DNA of 15,104 nucleotides from Actinomycetales bacterium (lineage in GTDB: Bacteria > Actinomycetota > Actinomycetes > Actinomycetales > Cellulomonadaceae). The notes below the pieces were generated by a model. It was given only the letters and a program-made list of their open reading frames with translations. It searched no databases and was not told the origin of the DNA. The position numbers were made by a program, and so were the translations under genes. Shown here piece after piece: positions 7,118 to 13,998 of this stretch; the first letter of the stretch is position 1, and each line of letters opens with the position of its first letter. Where the stretch lies: contig JAAYZM010000139.1 of NCBI GenBank assembly GCA_012514835.1, forward strand, positions 1 to 15,104. The letters are read 5' to 3'.

Positions 7118-9400
7118 TCAGCGCACGCGAACGGTGGTCTTGGTGGTGTTCTTCTTCAGGTAGGGCCGCCAGGTCTTGGCGGGGGTGTAGCGCACGCGCA
7201 GGGTGTGCTTGCCCTTGGCGAGCCGGGGGAGCCGGATGGTGATCTTGCCCTTGTCCTTTGCTGCGAGCCGCACGCTGCGGGTCTTCTTGCCGTAGGTGAT
7301 CTTGACCTTGCCGGTGGGCTTGGCGCCCAGGGCGGTGCGTACGCGCACGGTGACCTTGACCCGGGAGCGGGTGGTGGCCTTCTTGGGGGCCTTGACTTTG
7401 ACCTTCGGGGCGACCTTGGCGACCTTCACGGTCCCGGTGGCGGGGGTGAGGGCCACCGCGGAGGTGCCGGTGGGCACGTACTGCACGGAGATCTTCCCGC
7501 GGGCTTTGGTGCGGGGGATCTTGATGGTGCGCTTGCCCTGGTGCTTCGCCTTGACCTTCACCGTGCGGGACTTCTTGCCGTAGCTCACGCGCAGCGTGCC
7601 CGTGGGCTTGGCCACTGTCCCGGCGGTGTCCAGGGTGACGCGCAGGCGCACCTTGGACCGGGTGGTGCCCTTGGCGAGGGTCTTCACGGTGACCTTGGGA
7701 GCGACCCTGGTCACGGGCTCCGGCTCCGGCTCCGGCTCGGGCTTCGGGGTGGGGGCCGCCACGGTAAGCAGGACGATGTCCTGGCGCGGCGTGGTGGTTC
7801 CTGCCTCGGCCTCGTCGGCAACCGGCACGGTGGTGTCAGAAGTCCAGTACACGACCCGCCCGTCGGGCCAGGTCAGCTGGAGGCGGTACTGCTTGTGCGG
7901 GTGGCCGCCCGGGATCGAGAACGTGCCGTCGGCCGCCACGGGGGCCGGGTCACCGAAGGGGACCCAGAGCCACGGCTGGTTGATGGTCACGCGGTCGCGG
8001 TGCACCGCCTGGACGGTGGGCGGACTCGTGGCATCGTGCGCAAACCCGGAAGGCAGCTCGACGCGGCCACCCAGGGGCGCGAACGGGTCGAGCGTCGCGG
8101 TGACACCCTGGGCGGGGGCGGTGATCGGGACGCCGTCCTCGAAGTACGGGTAGAACTTGCCGCCTGCGCCGAGGTAGCCGCCCGGTGCGGGGTGTGCCTC
8201 GGAGGACTCGTTGCTGAACTCGAGGATGTATTCCTTGCCCTCGGTCAGCCCGAACACCTCGAACGTCCCGTCGGCTTCGGCCCGTGCGTACGTCCCCGCG
8301 CCCCCACCGTTGAGGGTCCGCGCCCAGATCGTGGTGTGCGAGTTGAGCGCGGCACCCGCCGACGCGGTGATCTTGCCGCGAATCGTCGCGGACAGGTGGG
8401 GGCGGAGCGTGATCGGTGCACCGACGGTGACCTCGATCCCGTCAGCGTGAGCAGGCACGAGCTTTCCGTCCGCGGCGAGCCAGCCGTCGTGGAGCCGTCC
8501 GGTCCAGTCGATGAGCTGGACCTTCACGTTCTGTCCCTCCTCGAGCCCACCGAGGAAGAACGTGCCGTCCGGCTGCACCAAGTCGACGTCGTTGACCTCG
8601 AACTTGCCGGTGTCGGGGTCGGTGTAGCCAGCGCGGACCACGACCCTGTTGTAGTCGGTGGCGCCGTCGGGCAGGACGATCGAGCCGGAGATCCCGGGCC
8701 GGAGCATGCTGGACGGGAAGGTCAAGGTCGCGGGGGCTGCACTGCTCACCGTGCCGTACGAGGTGGGGGACTCGGACAGCGTGCCGTCCCCGGCGAGCCA
8801 CGCGGTACCGAACCAGCGGTTCGTCACGGAGACCCGGTACGGCTGCCCTGCCGAGAAGTTACTGAAGTAGAACGCGCCGTCATCGAGGTTCGAGTAGTTC
8901 CACGTCTCGGAGGTCGTGGTGTCTGTCGCGACGTAGATGCTAACGATGGAGCGGGGAGCTCTGCCGGGGGTGCCGTGAGGCATCACGATGTGCCCCGAGA
9001 GGGCGGCGGGCGGCTTCGGGGCGATCGACAGGGTCGCGCCCGAGGGGAACTCGAAGCTGTGGTTCGACCACCGGGTGACCGTGCCGTCCTCGAGCAGCCA
9101 CCCACCTCGAGTGGTCCCGCTCGAGTCCTTGAAGTGGATCTTCTTGGGAGTTGAGCCGGGCCGTGAGAGCGTGAACGAGCCGTCGCTGCCCACCACGTGG
9201 TTGTCGCCGGTGTTCCAGCCGACGCTCAGGCCTGCGAACCATTCCGCGGTGTCGGTGACCTCCGCGGGAGGGAAGACGGTCCCGGAGACGGTCCAGTCCG
9301 CCGTGTGCGCGGGGACGGGTCCGCCGACGACGGCGAGCGTGAGGGCGAGCAGCGCGATGAGCGCGGTCCGCAGGGGGTGAGTCGGGGAGTCGTGGCGCAA
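7118..9400 (-). CDS. Secreted repeat protein B, paralog of A, TTG start
   Basis: 760 residues from TTG 9400, with the same plan as A. A signal peptide (IALLALTLAVVGGPVPAH) is followed by five beta-sandwich-like repeats carrying GWLLEDG, AWLAGDG, GWLAADG, GYLGAGG and VYWTSDT. A PKPEPEPEPEP linker coded by near-perfect 6-bp repeats leads to two basic Ig-like domains (565-760; 58 Lys/Arg, 2 Asp, no Glu) ending VRVR. The block WPDGR-VYWTSDTTVPVADE is almost identical in A and B. Start choice: AGGAAG (9415-9410) lies 9 nt before TTG 9400, matching the AGGAAG-9 nt-ATG of gene A. Upstream in-frame ATGs at 9436, 9487 and 9523 have no ribosome site and would add an odd polar leader. First gene of the operon, divergent from ilvA. 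Probably extracellular or wall-associated; ligand unknown. Confidence 0.83.
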   Translation of the reverse strand: MRHDSPTHPLRTALIALLALTLAVVGGPVPAHTADWTVSGTVFPPAEVTDTAEWFAGLSVGWNTGDNHVVGSDGSFTLSRPGSTPKKIHFKDSSGTTRGGWLLEDGTVTRWSNHSFEFPSGATLSIAPKPPAALSGHIVMPHGTPGRAPRSIVSIYVATDTTTSETWNYSNLDDGAFYFSNFSAGQPYRVSVTNRWFGTAWLAGDGTLSESPTSYGTVSSAAPATLTFPSSMLRPGISGSIVLPDGATDYNRVVVRAGYTDPDTGKFEVNDVDLVQPDGTFFLGGLEEGQNVKVQLIDWTGRLHDGWLAADGKLVPAHADGIEVTVGAPITLRPHLSATIRGKITASAGAALNSHTTIWARTLNGGGAGTYARAEADGTFEVFGLTEGKEYILEFSNESSEAHPAPGGYLGAGGKFYPYFEDGVPITAPAQGVTATLDPFAPLGGRVELPSGFAHDATSPPTVQAVHRDRVTINQPWLWVPFGDPAPVAADGTFSIPGGHPHKQYRLQLTWPDGRVVYWTSDTTVPVADEAEAGTTTPRQDIVLLTVAAPTPKPEPEPEPEPVTRVAPKVTVKTLAKGTTRSKVRLRVTLDTAGTVAKPTGTLRVSYGKKSRTVKVKAKHQGKRTIKIPRTKARGKISVQYVPTGTSAVALTPATGTVKVAKVAPKVKVKAPKKATTRSRVKVTVRVRTALGAKPTGKVKITYGKKTRSVRLAAKDKGKITIRLPRLAKGKHTLRVRYTPAKTWRPYLKKNTTKTTVRVR
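9321..9361 (-). repeat. Signal-peptide DNA repeat, copy in gene B
   Basis: Identical over 41 bp to 6996-7036 in gene A, coding for the same signal-peptide core. It points to recent duplication or gene conversion confined to this part, or to strong codon-level constraint. Confidence 0.9.
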
Positions 9401-9582
9401 GGCGGCGGCCTTCCTGGGTGCGTCGTCGGGCGTCATCGTCGTCGGCGTCGATCGGCGTGGGCGGAAAGTCCGAATCTTGTCGTACATGGTGGGAGCGTGT
9501 CCACAACCTGTCCACGTGGCCACGGGGAGCGCGCATCCCGCGAGCCCGGGTGCGACGGCCGTGCCGGGCCTAGCCTGGTCCC
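9401..9582. promoter_or_regulatory. Divergent intergenic region between secreted operon and ilvA, with direct repeat
   Basis: GTCCAC occurs at 9499-9504 and 9510-9515, 11 bp apart (one helical turn); on the minus strand this is GTGGACA-N4-GTGGAC. The inner copy gives TGGACA, 18 nt before CAAGAT, a plausible weak promoter for the secreted operon. The repeat overlaps that -35 and so could be an operator. Regulator unknown. Confidence 0.35.
9571..9576 (+). promoter_or_regulatory. Candidate leaderless -10 box of ilvA
   Basis: TAGCCT, then six bases (GGTCCC), then GTG. The context GGCCTAGCCTGG is identical to that before metB. No Shine-Dalgarno is present. Confidence 0.55.
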
Positions 9583-10791
9583 GTGGCCACCGTCGACCTC
9601 GCCGCCGTCCAGGACGCGACCATCGCCCTGGCGGGCATCGCGTCCCGTACCCCGATCGAGCGCTCGCGCGTGCTGTCAGAGCTGCTGGGCAGCCCGGTGT
9701 GGCTCAAGTGCGAGAACCTGCAGCGCGCGGGCTCGTTCAAGATCCGCGGGGCGTACACCCGCCTGAGCCGGTTGAGCCCGGAGGAGCGTGAGCGGGGCGT
9801 GGTCGCGGCGAGCGCGGGCAACCACGCCCAAGGGGTAGCACTCGCGGCCCGCGAGCTCGGGATCCGCGCCACGATCTTCATGCCCGCCGACGCCGCGCTC
9901 CCGAAGCTCGCGGCGACGCGCGACTACGGTGCCGAGGTGGTGCTCGGGGGAGCGAGCCTCGACGAGGCGCTCGTGGACGCGACGGCGTTCGCGGAACGCA
10001 CGGGGGCGGTTCTCATCCACCCGTTCGACCACGTGGACATCGTGGCGGGCCAGGGTTCGCTCGGTCTCAAGATCCTCGACCAGGTGCCGGACGTGCGCAC
10101 GATCCTCGTGCCATTGGGCGGGGGCGGCCTCGCGGCGGGCATCGCTGCCGCGCTCGCGGAGGCGGCCCCGCACGTGCGGGTGATCGGCGTCCAGGCGGAG
10201 AACGTCGCGGCCTACCCGGGCTCGCTCGCCGAGGGCCGCCCCGTCGCAGTCCCCGTGCGCGCGACGATGGCGGACGGGATCGCCGTCGGACGCCCCGGTG
10301 AGGTGCCGTTCGAGATCCTGGCCCGCACGCACGTCCCCGTGCGCACCGTGACGGAGGAGGACCTCTCGCGCGCGCTGCTGCTCGTGGTGGAGCGCGCCAA
10401 GCAGCTGGTCGAGCCGTCCGGGGCGGCGGGGGTCGCGGCCCTCATGGCGGACCCGGCCGGCATCGAGGGGCCCGTGGTCGCGATCCTCTCGGGCGGCAAC
10501 GTGGACCCGCTCGTGCTGCTGCGCGTGCTGCGGCACGGCATGACGGCGGCCGGGCGGTACCTGGGCCTGCACGTGCGGATCTCGGACCGCCCGGGCGGGC
10601 TCGCGGGGCTCCTCGCGGACGTCGCGGAGTCGGGCGGGAACGTCATGCACGTCTCGCACGTCCGGACGGGTACGCACCTCGCGATCGGCGAGGTCGAGGT
10701 GGACCTGCAGATCGAGACGAAGGGGCCCGAGCACTGCGAGGCCGTCGTCGGACACCTGAGCGCCGCGGGCTACACGGTCCGCGCGGACTGA
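9583..10791 (+). CDS. ilvA: Threonine ammonia-lyase with one ACT domain
   Basis: This PLP enzyme converts threonine to 2-oxobutyrate and ammonia, feeding isoleucine synthesis or threonine breakdown. The fold-type II catalytic domain (about 1-325) has LKCENLQRAGSFKIRGAY with the PLP Lys53, SAGNHAQG (77-84) and the phosphate-binding GGGGLAAG loop (179-186). Residues 328-402 are a single ACT domain (HVRISDRPGGLAGLLADVAE, then VMHVSHVR), the usual amino-acid sensor. At 402 residues it matches the single-ACT type, not the two-ACT enzyme of about 510 residues or the ACT-less catabolic one of about 330. The GTG start fits the leaderless promoter. The next gene starts 13 nt after its stop, so the two are probably cotranscribed. 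The serine/threonine dehydratase label is certain; a strictly biosynthetic role is not. Confidence 0.93.
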   Translation: MATVDLAAVQDATIALAGIASRTPIERSRVLSELLGSPVWLKCENLQRAGSFKIRGAYTRLSRLSPEERERGVVAASAGNHAQGVALAARELGIRATIFMPADAALPKLAATRDYGAEVVLGGASLDEALVDATAFAERTGAVLIHPFDHVDIVAGQGSLGLKILDQVPDVRTILVPLGGGGLAAGIAAALAEAAPHVRVIGVQAENVAAYPGSLAEGRPVAVPVRATMADGIAVGRPGEVPFEILARTHVPVRTVTEEDLSRALLLVVERAKQLVEPSGAAGVAALMADPAGIEGPVVAILSGGNVDPLVLLRVLRHGMTAAGRYLGLHVRISDRPGGLAGLLADVAESGGNVMHVSHVRTGTHLAIGEVEVDLQIETKGPEHCEAVVGHLSAAGYTVRAD

Positions 10792-10804
10792 GCCGACCGC
10801 GTTC

Positions 10805-12856
10805 GTGGACCAGCGCCAGCCCATGGTGGCGCAGGTGCAGTGGAACGCGAACCTCGGCGCGATCTACACCAACCCCGGCGGCGTCTCGGGCGTCCGGTGG
10901 GGCAGCGGCACCATGATCGGGCCGGACCTGTTCCTCACGTGCGGGCACCTGTTCGACCCCGCGCCCAACGGCTGGGTCATCCCGCGCCAGAACGGCACGT
11001 CCACCGCGATCTCCCCGCAAGAGGCCGCGACGAACATGCACCTGAACTTCAACTACCAGCGCGACCCCTCGGGCGTGCTGCGCACCGAGGAGTCCTTCCC
11101 GATCGTCGAGCTCATCGAGTACCGCCTGGGCGGGCTCGACATGGCGCTGTGCCGGATCGGCGGGAGCCCGGGCAACGAGTACGGCTGGTCGGAGTTCGCC
11201 ACGAGCAACGCCGTGGTGGGGGATATGCTCGCGATCATCGGGCACCCGGCCGGGCAGCCCAAGCGCATCGAGGCCGGACCTCTCACGCAGGTCAACGGCT
11301 CGGTGCTGCGCTACAACGACATCGACACGCTCGGCGGCAACTCCGGGTCCGGGATCCTGCACAGCCCCTCGGGGCGCGTCGTCGGCGTCCACACCAACGG
11401 CGGGTGCAACTCCGCCGGGACTGGCTCGAACTCGGGCGTCGCGATCGCCGCGATCGTCGCGGCCTCGCCCACCCTCCAGGGGATCACCCCGAGCTCGAGC
11501 ACGGGCGGGGGCATCGGTGACCTCGTCGACACGAGGTTCTCCGCGGACGTCCTGACCACGGTCGCGGCGGACCAGCTCCACACGATCTACGGCTGGGACA
11601 CGGCGCGGGCCGCGGACACGGGCTTCAAGGACGTGCTGGGCACGGCGCTCGCGCGGGACGTCCTCGGGACGTCGTTCGCCGCCGACACGGGCGTGCGGGA
11701 CCAGATCGGCACGTACCTCGCCGGTGACGTCGGCACGTGGGGGACGGGCGACGAGCCGCACACCATCCAGGAGGGCGTCATCAACCCGGGCGACCTCTTC
11801 CGCGACCCCGTCATCCGCCACCAGGTGGGGCGTGCGGGGCTGCGCCCCTTCGTCCAGGCGGGGCCGTCCATGCCCGTGGCCGGCTTCGAGGGCGTGGCGG
11901 GTGAGGGGGCCGACGGCGGATCCCTCGCCGAGGACCTCCACACGCGCGAGGTCGCCCGCCACCTCGATGCGGCCCGCGCGCGCTATCGGGTCCTCGACAC
12001 GGGCAAGGTCCCGTCCCGGGCGTCGCTCACCACCCGGCAGGAGCCGGGTGGTGGGTGGTCCGGGACGTGGTCCGACGACGACGGACCGCTGGAGCTGCGC
12101 GAGCTGAGGTCGATGTGGTGGCGCCGTCCGCAGTCCTTCGCTCTCGACGAGGGGATCGGGCGGGTCGAGGACCGGGCGTTCGCGCTCGGGGAGTGCGCGG
12201 CGATGGTGGCCGGCATCTGGCGCTGCGTCGACGCCGAGTGGGTCAACGACCCGGACCGTGACGACGCGGCGAGCCGCAAGATGGACCAGCTGCGCCTCGC
12301 CTCGGGGCTCGGGCTGCGGGTCCCGGCAACGTGCATGACGAACGACCCGGTGGCAGCGCGCGCGTTCGTCGACGCGCACGGGGGCTCCGTGATCTACAAG
12401 TCCTTCTCGGCCACACCGAGCACGTGGCGCGAGACGCGGCTCGTGGGCGAGGCGGAGCTCGACCTCCTCGACAGCGTGCGGCTCGCTCCCGTGATCTTCC
12501 AGGAGCTCGTGCCGGGCGGGCGGGACGTGCGCGTGACCGTGGTGGGCGGGGAGGTCTTCGCGGCGCAGATACGCGCCGACCAGTCCGCGTACCCGCTCGA
12601 CTTCCGGATCGACACGATGCACGCGCCCATCTCGCCGTTCACGCTGCCGCAGGCCGTCGAGGACGGGCTGCTGGCCCTCCTCAACGCCCTCGGGCTGCGC
12701 TACGGCGCGGCCGACTTCCGGGTCGCACCGGACGGCGAGCTCGTGTTCCTCGAGGTCAACCCGGCCGGGCAGTGGCTCGTTCTCGAGCTCGCCACGGGGC
12801 AGCCGATCTCGGCCGCCCTCGCGGCGCTCCTGGCCCGGCTGGATCAGCCGGTGTAG
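10805..12856 (+). CDS. Trypsin-like serine protease fused to MvdD/RimK-type ATP-grasp ligase
   Basis: 683 residues, no signal peptide or membrane helix. Residues 1-226 are a trypsin/V8-like protease with the full triad: LTCGHLFD (His48), GGLDMALCRI (Asp112) and GGNSGSGIL (Ser180). Residues 227-374 are a Ser/Gly linker plus a repeat segment with seven Thr-x4-Asp pairs (243-316). Residues 375-683 match MvdD-like ATP-grasp peptide-maturation ligases: RVLDTGKVP, MWWRRPQSF, EWVNDP, Lys492, PATCMTNDP, VIYKSFS (Lys532), FQELVPGGRDVRV (Glu567), AADFRV (Asp637) and FLEVNPAGQW (Glu650, Asn652). Such enzymes make ester or amide links on peptides (graspetides). Substrate unknown; the internal repeat is a candidate (inference). 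It starts 13 nt after ilvA without a Shine-Dalgarno, suggesting coupling; ATG 10823 is an alternative start. Its last 13 bp overlap the end of greA. Confidence 0.9.
   Translation: MDQRQPMVAQVQWNANLGAIYTNPGGVSGVRWGSGTMIGPDLFLTCGHLFDPAPNGWVIPRQNGTSTAISPQEAATNMHLNFNYQRDPSGVLRTEESFPIVELIEYRLGGLDMALCRIGGSPGNEYGWSEFATSNAVVGDMLAIIGHPAGQPKRIEAGPLTQVNGSVLRYNDIDTLGGNSGSGILHSPSGRVVGVHTNGGCNSAGTGSNSGVAIAAIVAASPTLQGITPSSSTGGGIGDLVDTRFSADVLTTVAADQLHTIYGWDTARAADTGFKDVLGTALARDVLGTSFAADTGVRDQIGTYLAGDVGTWGTGDEPHTIQEGVINPGDLFRDPVIRHQVGRAGLRPFVQAGPSMPVAGFEGVAGEGADGGSLAEDLHTREVARHLDAARARYRVLDTGKVPSRASLTTRQEPGGGWSGTWSDDDGPLELRELRSMWWRRPQSFALDEGIGRVEDRAFALGECAAMVAGIWRCVDAEWVNDPDRDDAASRKMDQLRLASGLGLRVPATCMTNDPVAARAFVDAHGGSVIYKSFSATPSTWRETRLVGEAELDLLDSVRLAPVIFQELVPGGRDVRVTVVGGEVFAAQIRADQSAYPLDFRIDTMHAPISPFTLPQAVEDGLLALLNALGLRYGAADFRVAPDGELVFLEVNPAGQWLVLELATGQPISAALAALLARLDQPV
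11525..11752 (+). repeat. Coding repeat, 23-residue units with Thr-x4-Asp
   Basis: Protein residues 241-316 fall into units starting at 241, 264 and 287 plus a partial fourth at 310. Thr and Asp lie five apart in every unit: DTRFSAD, DTARAAD, GTSFAAD, GTWGTGD. Units 2 and 3 are closest: ADTGFKDVLGTALARDV (270-286) and ADTGVRDQIGTYLAGDV (293-309). Further Thr-x4-Asp pairs are 251/256, 280/285 and 303/308. The segment sits between the protease and ATP-grasp domains. Confidence 0.8.
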
Positions 12857-13320
12857 GGGGTGGCCTTCTTGACGACCACCTTGATCTCCTTGCCGTTGGG
12901 CGCGGTGTAGGAGACGGTCTCGCCCACGGAGCGGCCGTAGATGGCGGCGCCGAGCGGCGAGTCGGGGGAGTAGACGTCGAGGTCGGAGCCGTCGATCTCG
13001 CGCGAGCCGAGCAGGAAGCGCATGTCGTTGCCCTCGACCTTGGACTCGACCACCATGCCGGCCTCGACCACGCCGTCGTCGGGCGGCGTGCCCACGCGGG
13101 CCTTCTCGAGCTTGGCGCGCAGCTCGGTGGCGCGCGCCTCGTTGAGGGCGAGGGCCTCGCGCGCGGCGTGGTATCCGCCGTTCTCCGAGAGGTCACCCTC
13201 GGCGCGGGCCGCGGCGATGCGCGCGACGATCTCGTCGCGGCCCGCGCCCTTGAGGTGATCGAACTCGGCCTGCAGCCGGTCGTAGGCCTCCTGGGTCAGC
13301 CACGTCGTGGTCTCGCTCAT
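12844..13320 (-). CDS. greA: Transcription elongation factor GreA
   Basis: 158 residues, the family's standard length. GreA enters the RNA polymerase secondary channel and stimulates cleavage of backtracked RNA. The N-terminal coiled coil carries GDLSENGGYHAAREA at its tip, with Asp43 and Glu46 as the Mg-contacting acidic pair. The C-terminal FKBP-like domain has SPLGAAIYGRSVGETVSY and ends in VVVKKATPYTG. ATG 13320 was chosen for its purine-rich AGGAAGGAAAG ribosome site; the frame is open to 13464, but the added Arg-rich residues are not GreA. The stop lies inside the 3' end of the convergent protease/ATP-grasp gene (13-bp overlap). The greA-DUF4307-mca order is conserved in actinobacteria, to my knowledge. 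Confidence 0.97.
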   Translation of the reverse strand: MSETTTWLTQEAYDRLQAEFDHLKGAGRDEIVARIAAARAEGDLSENGGYHAAREALALNEARATELRAKLEKARVGTPPDDGVVEAGMVVESKVEGNDMRFLLGSREIDGSDLDVYSPDSPLGAAIYGRSVGETVSYTAPNGKEIKVVVKKATPYTG

Positions 13321-13468
13321 CACTCTTTCCTTCCTCGTGCCACGCCTCGCACGCGCCGGGACTGCGGCTCGTTCGGGGTGTGGCGCCTTGAACTTCCTGG
13401 TCGATCCACCGCGCGCACGCTCTTGTGCGCACGGCCGTGCCAGGGCGGCAACCGAATCACCCATGGTA
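13321..13468 (-). promoter_or_regulatory. greA promoter and long leader
   Basis: On the minus strand TGGTACCAT gives an extended -10 box (TACCAT, 13468-13463), which would make a leader of about 135 nt before greA. The leader region holds the perfect 12-bp palindrome GCACGGCCGTGC (13429-13440) and a 6-bp stem GCGCAC/GTGCGC (13413-13430). No known riboswitch is recognised, and these short stems may be chance in such GC-rich DNA. Confidence 0.35.
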
Positions 13469-13506
13469 CCAAGTGCCGCGAGCGACGGAAGGGACCTACG
13501 TCGAGG

Positions 13507-13908
13507 TCAGCCGATCGTGCACGTGTCGACGATCGCCGTCACGGCCTCTTCCGCGGTCGGGATGGTCTCGACGTAGCGCGAGGTGCGGGTGTCCGCGGGG
13601 CCGACGGCGACGTCGAGCACGCCCACCTGCGCGTAGCTCGAGCTCAGGGCCTGCACGCGGCACGTCGCGGTGGTCCCCGGATCCATGATCACGTCGAAGG
13701 TGATCTGCGTGCTCGCCGGGCCGTCCACCCGGTACCCGACGTCGTCCCACCGCACGGGCTGGTCCGCGAAGGCGACGGCGACCCACAGCGCGACCGCGAG
13801 CCCGACGAGGGCGAGGAGACCGATCCCCACGCGGCCCAGACGCTGCGCGCGGGCCGAGGGGGAGCGCCCGTAGCGCTCGGCGAGGTACTCCTCGTCGGTG
13901 GCGGACAT
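13507..13908 (-). CDS. DUF4307 single-pass membrane protein
   Basis: 133 residues. An N-terminal cytoplasmic part (MSATDEEYLAERYGRSPSA) is followed by a membrane helix at about 27-48 (RVGIGLLALVGLAVALWVAV) and an extracytoplasmic domain of about 85 residues with FDVIMDPGTTATCRV and two cysteines, Cys83 and Cys130, near its start and end, which could form a disulfide. This matches DUF4307, found next to mca and greA in actinobacteria (Rv1081c in M. tuberculosis); its function is unknown. The start at 13908 is supported by AAAGGAG with 8-nt spacing; an in-frame ATG at 13917 lies too close to that site. It is divergent from mca over 90 bp and lies upstream of greA on the same strand, 186 nt away. 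Confidence 0.9.
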   Translation of the reverse strand: MSATDEEYLAERYGRSPSARAQRLGRVGIGLLALVGLAVALWVAVAFADQPVRWDDVGYRVDGPASTQITFDVIMDPGTTATCRVQALSSSYAQVGVLDVAVGPADTRTSRYVETIPTAEEAVTAIVDTCTIG

Positions 13909-13937
13909 CGCGCGCATTCTCCTTTGGCGTCCCGGAT

Positions 13938-13955
13938 GAGAGACCATTGTCTCTC
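13938..13955. promoter_or_regulatory. Perfect inverted repeat between DUF4307 and mca
   Basis: GAGAGAC-CATT-GTCTCTC has 7-bp arms and a 4-bp centre. It overlaps possible -10 elements on both strands (CATTGT rightward, GACAAT leftward), so a bound dimer could control both divergent genes. The regulator is unknown. Confidence 0.45.
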
Positions 13956-13998
13956 GACGCGCCGCACCTGTCGGACGGGCGGCCTACGAGGAGGACCT

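Noticed and set aside
7713..7742. 6-bp GGCTCC-type microsatellite as a possible phase-variable tract
   Set aside because: Unit length is a multiple of three, so changes only lengthen or shorten the Pro-Glu linker; no frame switching is possible.
7205..9154. 649-codon plus-strand frame opposite secreted protein B
   Set aside because: Gly/Leu/Arg-rich product with no domain, directly antisense to the repeat and tail domains shared by both paralogs.
10643..12622. 659-codon minus-strand frame opposite the protease/ATP-grasp gene
   Set aside because: Arg/Val/Asp-rich shadow; the plus strand has two intact enzyme domains.
12331..13998. Upstream extension of the mca frame (open from 12331)
   Set aside because: It would run through the ATP-grasp, greA and DUF4307 genes. 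The Mca motifs start just after GTG 13999, which has its own AGGAGG.
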